A stretch of 64,000 bases of DNA from CBDCCV01 sp965215025. Its GTDB lineage: Bacteria > Bacteroidota > Rhodothermia > Rhodothermales > Salinibacteraceae. Where the stretch lies: contig CBDCCV010000001.1 of assembly GCA_965215025.1 (NCBI GenBank), forward strand, positions 2,294,001 through 2,358,000, read 5' to 3'. The position numbers and the translations under genes are program-made. The notes under the pieces are model-generated. The model was given only the letters and a program-made list of their open reading frames with translations. It did no database searches and was not told where the DNA came from. This document shows, one piece after another, positions 26,099 to 33,328 of the stretch; position 1 is the first letter of the stretch, and every line of letters begins with the position of its first letter.

Positions 26099-27517
26099 AT
26101 GAAGTACGACGCCATCGTAGTAGGAGCCGGGCCGAACGGGCTGGCCGCCGCCATCACGCTGGCCGAGTACGGCCGCTCGGTGCTGCTCGTCGAGGCAAAC
26201 GAGACCGTCGGCGGCGCGGCGCGCTCGGGCCGCCTCACGCGGCCGGGGTTCGTGCACGACCTCGGCTCAGCGGTGCACCCTTTGGGGCTGGCCTCGCCGT
26301 TTTTCCGCCGCGTGCCGTTGGAAAAACACGGCCTGGAGTGGGTGCAGCCCGGCCTTCCGCTGGCCCACCCGCTCGATGGCGGGCAGGCGGCGTGGATGCA
26401 CCAATCGCTGGACGAGACGGAAGACGCGCTCGGCCCGGACGGCGGCGCGTGGAAAAAGCTGATGGCGCCGCTCTCCCGCAACTGGAAGGCGCTCATGCAT
26501 GAGGTCTTGCAGCCCGTCGTCCACGTGCCGCGCCACCCCATCACGCTGGCGCGCTTCGGGCTGCGGGCGATCTGCCCGGCGAAGGCGCTGGCTGAGTTCT
26601 CGTTCAGCGAAGAGCCGGCGCGCGCGCTTTTTGCCGGCATCGCCGCGCACGCGAACTTGCCGCTCACCGCGCCCGGCTCGGCCGCCTTTGGGCTGATGCT
26701 CGGCCTCCTGGGCCACGCCGTCGGCTGGTCCGTGCCGAGGGGCGGCGCCCAATCCATCGCCGATGCGCTGGCGTCCTACTTCGAAAGCCTCGGCGGCGAG
26801 ATTCAGACGGGCCGGCGCGTCGGAAGCCTGGATGAGCTGCCGCCCGCGCGCACGCTGATCCTGGACGTGACGCCGCGCCAGCTTCTGCGCCTGGCCGATG
26901 GACGCCTGCCTGCCCTGACGCACCGGCGCTTGAAGAAATACCGCTACGGCCCGGCGGCCTTCAAGATCGACTACGCCCTTTCCGAACCGATCCCCTGGGC
27001 GCACGACGCCTGCAAAAAAGCCGGCACCGTCCACGTGGGCGGCACGCTGGCTGAGATCACCGCCGCCGAGCAAGCCGTGGCGGACGGAGAGCCGCCCGCG
27101 AAGCCCTTCATCCTCCTGGCGCAACCCAGCCTCTTCGACGACACACGCGCGCCCGAAGGTAAGCACACGGCCTGGGCGTACTGCCACGTCCCCAACGGCT
27201 CTTCTTTCGACATGACCGGGCGGATGGAGCGGCAGATCGAGCGCTTCGCCCCCGGCTTCGGCGACGTGATCGAGGAGCGGTTCGTCTCCGGCCCGGCGGT
27301 CCTCGAAGGGCAGAACGCCAACCTCGTCGGCGGCGACATCAACGGCGGGCTGATGACCTTGCCGCAGCTCGTCGCGCGTCCGATCTTGAGCCTCAACCCG
27401 TACCGCATGGCCGAGGGGCTGTACCTGTGCTCGTCCTCGACGCCGCCGGGCGGGGGCGTGCACGGGATGGGCGGCGTCCACGCGGCGCGCTCGGCGCTGC
27501 GCGACTTCCGGCGGTGA
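26099..27517 (+). CDS. NAD(P)/FAD-dependent oxidoreductase, phytoene desaturase-like
   Basis: A 472-residue flavoprotein. It opens with the dinucleotide-binding fold MKYDAIVVGAGPNGLAAAIT and EANETVGGAARSG. The C-terminal FAD motif region is LNPYRMAEGLYLCSSSTPPG then GGVHGMGGVHAARSAL. The pattern is of the CrtI/COG1233 group, whose members desaturate or isomerise carotenoids or retinol; here the substrate is unknown and no carotenoid genes are adjacent. ATG 26099 is chosen because it directly precedes the Rossmann motif. Confidence 0.85.
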   Translation: MKYDAIVVGAGPNGLAAAITLAEYGRSVLLVEANETVGGAARSGRLTRPGFVHDLGSAVHPLGLASPFFRRVPLEKHGLEWVQPGLPLAHPLDGGQAAWMHQSLDETEDALGPDGGAWKKLMAPLSRNWKALMHEVLQPVVHVPRHPITLARFGLRAICPAKALAEFSFSEEPARALFAGIAAHANLPLTAPGSAAFGLMLGLLGHAVGWSVPRGGAQSIADALASYFESLGGEIQTGRRVGSLDELPPARTLILDVTPRQLLRLADGRLPALTHRRLKKYRYGPAAFKIDYALSEPIPWAHDACKKAGTVHVGGTLAEITAAEQAVADGEPPAKPFILLAQPSLFDDTRAPEGKHTAWAYCHVPNGSSFDMTGRMERQIERFAPGFGDVIEERFVSGPAVLEGQNANLVGGDINGGLMTLPQLVARPILSLNPYRMAEGLYLCSSSTPPGGGVHGMGGVHAARSALRDFRR

Positions 27518-27524
27518 GGGGCGC

Positions 27525-27552
27525 TCACCCGATCCGCTCGAAGCCGGCGTGG
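27525..27552. repeat. Direct repeat of the serS 3' end, left copy
   Basis: TCACCCGATCCGCTCGAAGC and the next 8 bases match 27 of 28 positions at 28412-28439, the last 28 bp of serS including its stop codon. It lies between the FAD oxidoreductase stop and the toxin gene and brackets an 859-bp insert. Confidence 0.85.
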
Positions 27553-27554
27553 AG

Positions 27555-28052
27555 CTAAGGGGATTCTCCCGCCTGGCGGAGCGTTTGACTCAGGACGGCG
27601 TCGTTGAGGTGGAGGTCTGCACGGACGAGTTCTTCCACGACAGGCTGCACTTCTGCAACGCGGCCGGCTTCTTTGGCGGCGAGGAGAACGCCGAGGGTCC
27701 CGGAAAGCGATAAGCTAAAGGCGCGGGCAGCACGCCGCGCAGCGCCATCGTCAAGGAGCACGGTCCAGGCCTCGTCCTGCGCGCGTGCCCACGTAAGCAC
27801 GGCGCTCTCGCCGTGGCCGAGATCCCACGCGGCCACCTCAGGGTCTGCAGGGTCGCCCACGGGTTGGACGTAGGCCCGGCCCCGGTCCTCGATCCACCGT
27901 CGCGCCGGATCGTCGGGCGGACCGGCACCGACCTCGTGCGCTACGGCTTCGGGGATCACCAGCGCGTCGGCGAGGGTGGGGAGCAGCGTAACCCGGCCCA
28001 CCTTGGCAAGCAGGATCAGTGGCGAGGCGTTGCAGACCCAGCGCTTACGCAT
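27555..28052 (-). CDS. DUF3368 PIN-like toxin
   Basis: A 165-residue PIN-fold protein: CNASPLILLAKVGRVTLLP at the start, VIPEAVAHEV, LGHGESAVLTWA with the second acidic cluster, and VLLDDGAARRAA with the third. The order matches DUF3368 proteins, which pair with UPF0175 antitoxins as type II toxin-antitoxin systems. The upstream antitoxin gene overlaps its start by 8 bp, so they are translated together. The target RNA is unknown. Confidence 0.88.
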   Translation of the reverse strand: MRKRWVCNASPLILLAKVGRVTLLPTLADALVIPEAVAHEVGAGPPDDPARRWIEDRGRAYVQPVGDPADPEVAAWDLGHGESAVLTWARAQDEAWTVLLDDGAARRAARAFSLSLSGTLGVLLAAKEAGRVAEVQPVVEELVRADLHLNDAVLSQTLRQAGESP

Positions 28053-28326
28053 CGCGCGACCCGTTCCCTCTGCCGAGGGCTTGGCGGAGGTCTTCGGCTA
28101 TCTCGCCGGGCGCGGTCTGCACGGCGCTTACGCCGTAGCGCGAGAGCGCGTCGATGAACTCAGCGCGTGAAAGGCCGGCCAGCTCGGCGGCCTTCCCTTG
28201 CGAGATCCGCTCCAGCTCGTACCACTTCACCGCTGCCGCTAAGCGCAGCTCCTGGGCGAATTCCTCGGGCGAAGCGCTCAGAGCGGAAAAGGCGCTTTCC
28301 GGGATGTCTATCGTAAGCGTGGGCAT
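28045..28326 (-). CDS. UPF0175 antitoxin
   Basis: A 93-residue protein. MPTLTIDIPESAFSALS is followed by EEFAQELRLAAAVKWYELER, then SQGKAAELAGLSRAEFIDAL, a helix-turn-helix, and the C-terminal RYGVSAVQ. This is the UPF0175 pattern. It should neutralise the DUF3368 toxin encoded directly downstream and may repress the pair. ATG 28326 is the family start; an upstream ATG at 28404 would add unrelated residues. Confidence 0.88.
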   Translation of the reverse strand: MPTLTIDIPESAFSALSASPEEFAQELRLAAAVKWYELERISQGKAAELAGLSRAEFIDALSRYGVSAVQTAPGEIAEDLRQALGRGNGSRDA

Positions 28327-28411
28327 AACTGCGGGCGAGATTGCGCAGGCGTCGCTGATCGGCAAAAAGGGGATACGCGGCGCTGGCCCAATGCGTTCTG
28401 GCACCGGGCCG

Positions 28412-28439
28412 TCACCCGATGCGCTCGAAGCCGGCGTGG
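28412..28439. repeat. Direct repeat, right copy (actual serS 3' end)
   Basis: Starts with TCACCCGATGCGCTCGAAGC; on the minus strand it encodes the last serS codons and stop. It differs by one base from the copy at 27525-27552. Confidence 0.85.
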
Positions 28440-29689
28440 GCGTGGAGCGCCTCGGGGAGGGCGATGGTGCCGTCTTCGCGCTGGCCCTGCTCTAAGAGCG
28501 CGGCCACGACGCGTGGGAGCGCCAGGCCGCTGCCGTTGAGCGTATGGACGAGGCGCGGCTTCCCGCCGCCGTCCGGGCGGTAGCGGATCTGCATCCGCCG
28601 CGCCTGGAACGCCTCGAAGTTCGACACCGACGACACCTCAAGCCAGCGCTCCTGGCCCGCGCTCCACACCTCCAGGTCGAACTTCTTGGCCTGCGTAAAG
28701 CCCATGTCGCCCGTGCACATAAGGAGGCGGCGGTGCGGCAGGCCCAGCTTCTTGAGAAGGCGCTCGGCGTTGGCTAACAGCTCGTCCAGGGCGCGGTAGC
28801 TCTCCTCGGGGCGGACGAAGTGCACCAGCTCCACCTTGTCGAACTGGTGCAGCCGGTTGAGGCCGCGCACGTCGGCGCCGTAGGAGCCGGCCTCGCGCCG
28901 GAAGCAGGGCGTGTAGGCGCAGAACCTTTTCGGCAGATCGGCCTCGCCTAAAATCTCGTCGCGGAAGAGGTTGGTGACGGGCACCTCGGCGGTGGGGATG
29001 GGGAAGAGCGCGTCGCGCGCGATCTCGTACATGAGGTCTTCCTTGTCCGGAAGCTGCCCCGTGCCGCGCGCCGAGGCCGCGTTCACGAAAAACGGCGCCT
29101 GGATCTCGGTGTAGCCCTGCGCGGCGGCCTCGTCCAGGAAGAAGTTGATCAGCGCCCGCTGCAGCCGCGCCCCTTTGCCCAGGTAGAACGGGAAGCCCGC
29201 GCCGGTGACTTTGGCGCCGCGCTCGAAGTCGATGAGGCCGTGCTGCTCGGCCAGCGTCCAGTGCGGCTGCGGGTCGAAGTCGAACTGCGGCTTCTCGCTG
29301 ATCTCCTCAACGACCTCGTTCTCGCTTTCCGAGTGGCCCACGGGCACGCTCGGGTGCGGGAGGTTGGGGATCTGCAAGAGGAGGCGTTCCTGCTCGCTTT
29401 CGGCCTCGCCTGCTTCCTCTTCGAGCGCTTTGATCCGCCCTTTGAGCTGCCCCGATTCCTCGATGAGCGGCTGCGCCTCATCGCGCTTGCCGGCCTGCAT
29501 GAGCGGGCCGATTTCTTTGGAGATGCGGTTCGAGCGTGCCTGCTTTTCCTGCAGCTCGGTCACGAGCGCGCGGCGCTTTTCGTCCAGTTCGGCCAGGCGG
29601 TCCACCACCGAGGCGTCGCCGGCGTTCTTGGCGCGGATGGCCTCGCGCACGCGCTCCGGCTCGGCGCGGATGAGTTCGATGTCGATCAT
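28412..29689 (-). CDS. serS: Serine--tRNA ligase
   Basis: A 425-residue class II synthetase charging tRNA-Ser. The N-terminal two-helix tRNA-binding arm (about 30-105) precedes the catalytic core: AEVPVTNLFRDEI, motif 2 FRREAGSYGADVRGLNRLHQ, CTGDMGFTQAKKFDLEVW, and motif 3 NGSGLALPRVVAALLEQGQ. ATG 29689 gives the standard MIDIELIRAEPE start. Its last 28 bp recur at 27525, suggesting that its 3' end served as an integration site. Confidence 0.97.
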   Translation of the reverse strand: MIDIELIRAEPERVREAIRAKNAGDASVVDRLAELDEKRRALVTELQEKQARSNRISKEIGPLMQAGKRDEAQPLIEESGQLKGRIKALEEEAGEAESEQERLLLQIPNLPHPSVPVGHSESENEVVEEISEKPQFDFDPQPHWTLAEQHGLIDFERGAKVTGAGFPFYLGKGARLQRALINFFLDEAAAQGYTEIQAPFFVNAASARGTGQLPDKEDLMYEIARDALFPIPTAEVPVTNLFRDEILGEADLPKRFCAYTPCFRREAGSYGADVRGLNRLHQFDKVELVHFVRPEESYRALDELLANAERLLKKLGLPHRRLLMCTGDMGFTQAKKFDLEVWSAGQERWLEVSSVSNFEAFQARRMQIRYRPDGGGKPRLVHTLNGSGLALPRVVAALLEQGQREDGTIALPEALHAHAGFERIG

Positions 29690-29745
29690 GTACGGGGGAC
29701 GAGGGCGGGGATGACGGGGAACGGAGCGACGGGAGCCGAGCCGCG

Positions 29746-30669
29746 TCAATCAAAGATGGGGAGGTCGAGGCGGGCGCCGAGGTGGCGCAGCGCCGTGCGC
29801 AAGGGGCGCGGCTTGTAGCCGATCTCGGTCTCGGCCTTGAGGTTGATGAAGCCGGTCTTCGGCGGGCGCGCGGCGGGCTGCTGGAACTGCGTGGCGTCGG
29901 TGGGGCGGATGAGCGCGGCGTCGAGGCTGAAGACCTCGGCGACGGCGAGGCCGAGGTCGTGCACCGACAAAAGCTCGCGCCCGGAGAGGTGGAAGATGCC
30001 CGACTTCTGGAAGCGGATCATCTTCTCGATGCCGGCGGCGAGGTCCACCACGTACGTCGGCGTGCGGATCTGGTCGGTGACGAGGTGCAAGGTCTCGCCC
30101 TTGGAGAGCTTGTCGATGAGCCAGAGGGCGATGTTCGAGCGGCCGAGCTTTTCGGCCGTGCCGTAGACCAAGACGGTGCGCGCGATGGCCCATTTGTCCA
30201 TCCCAGCGCCGCGCGCGGCGTTCTCGCCGGCGAGCTTCGAGCGGCCGTAGAAGTTGACGGGGTTGGGCCGCGCGTCCTCGCGGTACGGGCCGTTTTCGCC
30301 GTCGAAGACGAAGTCGGTGGAGACTTGCAAGAGGCGCGTGCCGTGCTGGCGGCAGAGGCGGGCGAGCGTTTCGACGGCCTCGGCGTTGACGGCCCAGCAG
30401 GCCTCGCGCTCGGCCTCGCACTCGTCCACCTGCGTCATGGCGGCGCAGTTGACCACCACGCTCGGCGCGAAGTCGTCGAAGAGGCGCGCGGCGGCCTCGG
30501 CGTCGGTGACGTCGAGCGGGGCGTAGCCGCACGAGCCGCCGGTGAAGCGCGGCGCCGGGTCGCGGGCGGTGGCCAGGAGGTCGTACTCCGGCAGCCGGCT
30601 TATGCGCCGCACGAGCGCCTGGCCCAAGAGGCCGTTGGCTCCGGTAAGAAGGACGCGGTTGTAAAGCAT
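29746..30669 (-). CDS. dTDP-4-dehydrorhamnose reductase-like (RfbD-type) SDR
   Basis: A 307-residue extended short-chain dehydrogenase. VLLTGANGLLGQALV is the NAD(P) loop. NCAAMTQVDECE and VSTDFVFDGENGPY follow, with the catalytic YGRSKLAGE (YxxxK). The motif order matches RmlD/RfbD, which makes dTDP-rhamnose, but the other rml genes are absent, so another sugar nucleotide or a SAM-related role is possible. It sits just upstream of serS on the same strand. Confidence 0.85.
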   Translation of the reverse strand: MLYNRVLLTGANGLLGQALVRRISRLPEYDLLATARDPAPRFTGGSCGYAPLDVTDAEAAARLFDDFAPSVVVNCAAMTQVDECEAEREACWAVNAEAVETLARLCRQHGTRLLQVSTDFVFDGENGPYREDARPNPVNFYGRSKLAGENAARGAGMDKWAIARTVLVYGTAEKLGRSNIALWLIDKLSKGETLHLVTDQIRTPTYVVDLAAGIEKMIRFQKSGIFHLSGRELLSVHDLGLAVAEVFSLDAALIRPTDATQFQQPAARPPKTGFINLKAETEIGYKPRPLRTALRHLGARLDLPIFD

Positions 30670-30679
30670 GAACGGAGTC

Positions 30680-30779
30680 GGGTGTTCAGGTGCGCGCGTG
30701 TCCGCGTGGGCAGGTGCTCACGGGTTTGCAGTCGTGTAATGGGCTGGGCGTGAGCACGTGAAAACGTAAACGCGCGCGC
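30680..30779. repeat. Intergenic inverted repeat, GTGCTCACG arms
   Basis: Left arm around GCGCGCGTGTCC and GTGCTCACG (30692-30723), right arm CGTGAGCACGTG through AACGCGCGCG (30748-30779). It lies between the SDR and the small barrel gene. Confidence 0.5.
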
Positions 30780-31250
30780 TCAGAAATAGTAGCGCAGGCC
30801 GCCGCCGCCGCCGAGGGCGCCGTCGGTGGCAGGGAGGACGCGCAGGCGCGGCGTCAGGTTGAGGAAGACCTCGAAGCGCTCGATAAAGAGGTTCGCGCCC
30901 AGGGTCACGCTCACGCCCAGGACGACGTCGTTGTCGTCGTCCTCGTCATCGCCGTCGAGGCCGAGGATGACGCCGGGGCCGTAGTAGTAGCGCAGCGGCG
31001 CCTCGGTGCCGAGGGGGCGCTCGGCGAGGCGGTGCGCGTTGAGGAAGAAGAAGTCGTCGTTGAGGTCGAGCGCGAGGAGGAAGTCGTACGAGCGGTCGGG
31101 CTGCTCGTAGAACTTAAAGCTCACGCCGCTCGGGTCGCCGATCTGCCCGCCGAGGCCGATGGTCGTGCCCGGCTCCTGCGCCTGGGCAGGAAGCGCAGCG
31201 AACGCGCCGGTAAGGAGAAAGAGCAGAAAGGAGCGAGCAAAAAGGTTCAT
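30780..31250 (-). CDS. Small outer-membrane beta-barrel protein
   Basis: A 156-residue protein with signal peptide ending in PAQAQ and an eight-stranded-barrel-like body: GLGGQIGDPSGVSFKF, YDFLLALDLNDDFFF, RYYYGPGVILGL, and a C-terminal GGLRYYF with terminal aromatic residue as in outer membrane proteins. An acidic loop DGDDEDDDND could bind cations. No specific family is recognised. The thioesterase gene is 21 bp upstream on the same strand. Confidence 0.75.
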   Translation of the reverse strand: MNLFARSFLLFLLTGAFAALPAQAQEPGTTIGLGGQIGDPSGVSFKFYEQPDRSYDFLLALDLNDDFFFLNAHRLAERPLGTEAPLRYYYGPGVILGLDGDDEDDDNDVVLGVSVTLGANLFIERFEVFLNLTPRLRVLPATDGALGGGGGLRYYF

Positions 31251-31271
31251 GCGCGTGCAGGAGAAAAAGAG

Positions 31272-31823
31272 TCAGCGTTCGGAGGGGGCGGCGGCGGTGC
31301 CGAGGAGCGCTTCGGCCATGTCGTCGCGCAGGTGGGCGGCGTCTTCGAGGGCAAGGCGCCCGGCCAGGACGAGGCGCACCTCGCGGCGCTTGGCCGCGCC
31401 TTCGTAGCGCTCCTCTTCGTCCTCGGTTTCCGGGGCGATGGCGGGGATGTCCGCAGGCCGCCCGTCCTCGCCCAGGGCCACGAAGGTGTAGAACGCGCGG
31501 TTGCACTTGCGGCGTGTGCCCGCCTGCGGATCTTCTGCCCACACGTCCAGCTCGACCTCCATCGAGGAGCGGAAGGCGCGGTTGACCTGGCTCTCCACGA
31601 CAACGATCTCGTCCTGGCGGATGGGCGCCTGGAACTCGACCGAGTCCACCGAGGCCGTCACGCACACGCGCCCGGCGTGGCGCTGCGCCGAGATCGCCGC
31701 GCACTTGTCCATCAGATGCAGCAAACGCCCGCCCATGAGGTTGCCCAGCCCGTTCGTGTCGTTGGGCAGGACGATCTCCGTGGTGACGCAGCGCGACTGG
31801 CTGACGGTTTTCGTTTCGTTCAA
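31272..31823 (-). CDS. Acyl-CoA thioesterase (hotdog fold, BFIT/YciA-like)
   Basis: A 183-residue hotdog protein. PNDTNGLGNLMGGRLLHLMD holds the catalytic Asn/Asp region. SVEFQAPIRQDEIVVVES is the second strand pair and KCNRAFYTFVALGEDG the third. It hydrolyses acyl-CoA to free acid. TTG 31823 is chosen: the ATG at 31913 would extend the protein through an intergenic repeat with non-family residues. A C-terminal Glu/Arg-rich extension is present. Confidence 0.85.
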   Translation of the reverse strand: MNETKTVSQSRCVTTEIVLPNDTNGLGNLMGGRLLHLMDKCAAISAQRHAGRVCVTASVDSVEFQAPIRQDEIVVVESQVNRAFRSSMEVELDVWAEDPQAGTRRKCNRAFYTFVALGEDGRPADIPAIAPETEDEEERYEGAAKRREVRLVLAGRLALEDAAHLRDDMAEALLGTAAAPSER

Positions 31824-31960
31824 CGTTTCGCGGTCTGGCGTTTGGGATGCTGAGCGTTTGGCGGCAGGCTCCGCCGCTGAACGCAAGCTCGAACATCGCG
31901 TGCCCAACGTCAAACGCTGCGCATTCTGACGCTAAACGTTCACACGCCGAAGCGCACAAA
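31803..31960. repeat. Intergenic inverted repeat with AACGTTT/GCGTTTGG words
   Basis: Left part repeats CAACGTTTCG, GGCGTTTGGG and GAGCGTTTGG. Right part carries complementary CCAACGTCAAACGC, CGCTAAACGTT and CAAACGCC. Arms are degenerate tandem words. It precedes the thioesterase and may encode its leader. Confidence 0.5.
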
Positions 31961-31964
31961 CGCC

Positions 31965-33230
31965 TCACGTCTTCTGCTTCTTCTTCTTGGCCGCCGGGAA
32001 GAGAATGTTGTTGAGGATGAGGCGGTAGCCGGGCGAGTTTTTGTGCAGGTTCAGGTCCGTCGGCGGGTCGCCCACGAAGTGCTGGTAGTCCTCGGGGTCG
32101 TGGCCGGCGTAGAACGTGAAGGTGCCCTTGCCGCGTGTGCCGTGGATGTATTTCACCTCGCCGCGCCCCGGCGCCTCAGCCAGGATCACCACGGCGTCCT
32201 TGATCAACTCTTTGTCAAAGGCCGTCGTCTGCCCGACGAAGCCCTTGACGGTGGCCACGTGGTTTTGGGTGAGCATCGTGGGGACGGGGTCCCACTTGGC
32301 CGAGAACTCGAAGAGCGTGAAGTAGTCGAGCACGGGGTCGCGCAGCTGTGGCGGCGGCGCGCCCGTGTCGATGTCGGAGTGCTCGTAGTCGCCGGGGTTG
32401 AAGGAGGGGCGGAAGTCCGTAAACGCCATCGTGGCGGCGAAGTCGAGGCTGCTGGCGGCGTTCGGGTCGACCGAGTCGCCGTCGTACTCGGCCGGGACGA
32501 TGTCGGTGGCGTGCGCGGCCAGGGCGATGTCGTACGTGTCCGTCCCCGAGCACATGGCGAAGAGGAACCCGCCGCCGGTGACGTAGTCGCGGATCTTCTG
32601 GGCGACGGCGAGCTTGAGCTGGCTCACCTTCCGGAAGCCGAACTGCTTGGCCCTGCGCTCGGCCTCCTGCTGCTGCTCGATGTACCAGGCCGTGTTCTGG
32701 TACTGGAGGAACTTGCCGAACTGCCCGGTAAAGTCCTCATGGTGGAGGTGGAGCCAGTCGTAATCGGAGAGGTCGCCTTGGAGGATCTCCTCGTCGTAGA
32801 GCATGTCGTAGGGCACCTCGGCGTACTCGAGGGCCAGGAGCACGGCGTCGTCCCAGGGCAGCGTCTGGTCCGGGGCGTAGACGGCGATCTTGGGCGGCGT
32901 CTCGAGCTTGACGAGGGCCGTGTTGGCGTCGTCGTTCTCCACGTCGGCGATGACGCGGGCGGCCTCGGCGCCGGAGAGCGTCTCGTAGGCCACGCCGCGC
33001 ACGCGCAGCTCTTGCTCCAAGGCGCTGGTGGCGGGCAGGAGGAACGAGCCGCCGCGGTAGTTGAGGAGCCAGTCGGCCGTCTGCCCTTGCTGCAAGTACC
33101 AGAAGGTGACGCCGTAGGCCTTGAGGTGGTCCGTCTGCTGGGCGTCCATCGGGATGAGGATGTCCTGCGCCCGGAGCGGCGCGGCGGCCAGGACGAAAAC
33201 GACGGCGAGCGTGAGGAGACGTCTGAGCAT
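31965..33230 (-). CDS. Exported protein of the family often labelled 'asparagine synthetase B'
   Basis: A 421-residue protein with signal peptide (LLTLAVVFVLAAAPLRAQ). ILIPMDAQQTDHLKAYGV opens the mature protein, KIAVYAPDQTLPWDDAV a Rossmann-like part, and GGGFLFAMCSGTDTYDIA a nucleophile-elbow-like Cys at 227, as in class I glutamine amidotransferase-like folds. The C-terminus ends in AKKKKQKT. In Bacteroidota such proteins carry the asparagine synthetase B label, but no synthetase motifs are visible. Function is unknown. The TPR gene directly upstream probably belongs with it. ATG 33230 avoids a repeat-encoded leader. Confidence 0.75.
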   Translation of the reverse strand: MLRRLLTLAVVFVLAAAPLRAQDILIPMDAQQTDHLKAYGVTFWYLQQGQTADWLLNYRGGSFLLPATSALEQELRVRGVAYETLSGAEAARVIADVENDDANTALVKLETPPKIAVYAPDQTLPWDDAVLLALEYAEVPYDMLYDEEILQGDLSDYDWLHLHHEDFTGQFGKFLQYQNTAWYIEQQQEAERRAKQFGFRKVSQLKLAVAQKIRDYVTGGGFLFAMCSGTDTYDIALAAHATDIVPAEYDGDSVDPNAASSLDFAATMAFTDFRPSFNPGDYEHSDIDTGAPPPQLRDPVLDYFTLFEFSAKWDPVPTMLTQNHVATVKGFVGQTTAFDKELIKDAVVILAEAPGRGEVKYIHGTRGKGTFTFYAGHDPEDYQHFVGDPPTDLNLHKNSPGYRLILNNILFPAAKKKKQKT

Positions 33231-33238
33231 GGCTTCGG

Positions 33239-33325
33239 GATTTTGGATTGGGGATTTCCGATTTTGGATTGCTCTACGCGCTGGCAGGGAGTTAATCCAA
33301 AACCGGAAATCAAAAATCGACAATC
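33239..33325. repeat. Intergenic inverted repeat, ATTTTGGATT-type arms
   Basis: Left arm (33239-33270) repeats GATTTTGGATTG and GGATTTCCGA; right arm (33293-33325) has TTAATCCAAAACC and GAAATCAAAAATCG. Much richer in A+T than the flanking genes. It lies between the TPR gene and the gene at 33230. Confidence 0.65.
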
Positions 33326-33328
33326 GCA

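Larger units (their letters stand above)
27553..28411 (-). mobile_element. Toxin-antitoxin islet flanked by duplicated serS 3' end (candidate)
   Basis: The segment holds only the UPF0175/DUF3368 pair and is bounded exactly by the 28-bp direct repeats. One copy forms the real end of serS. This is the signature of site-specific integration at a gene 3' end that restores the gene. No integrase is inside, so it would have been moved in trans or is a remnant. Confidence 0.45.
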
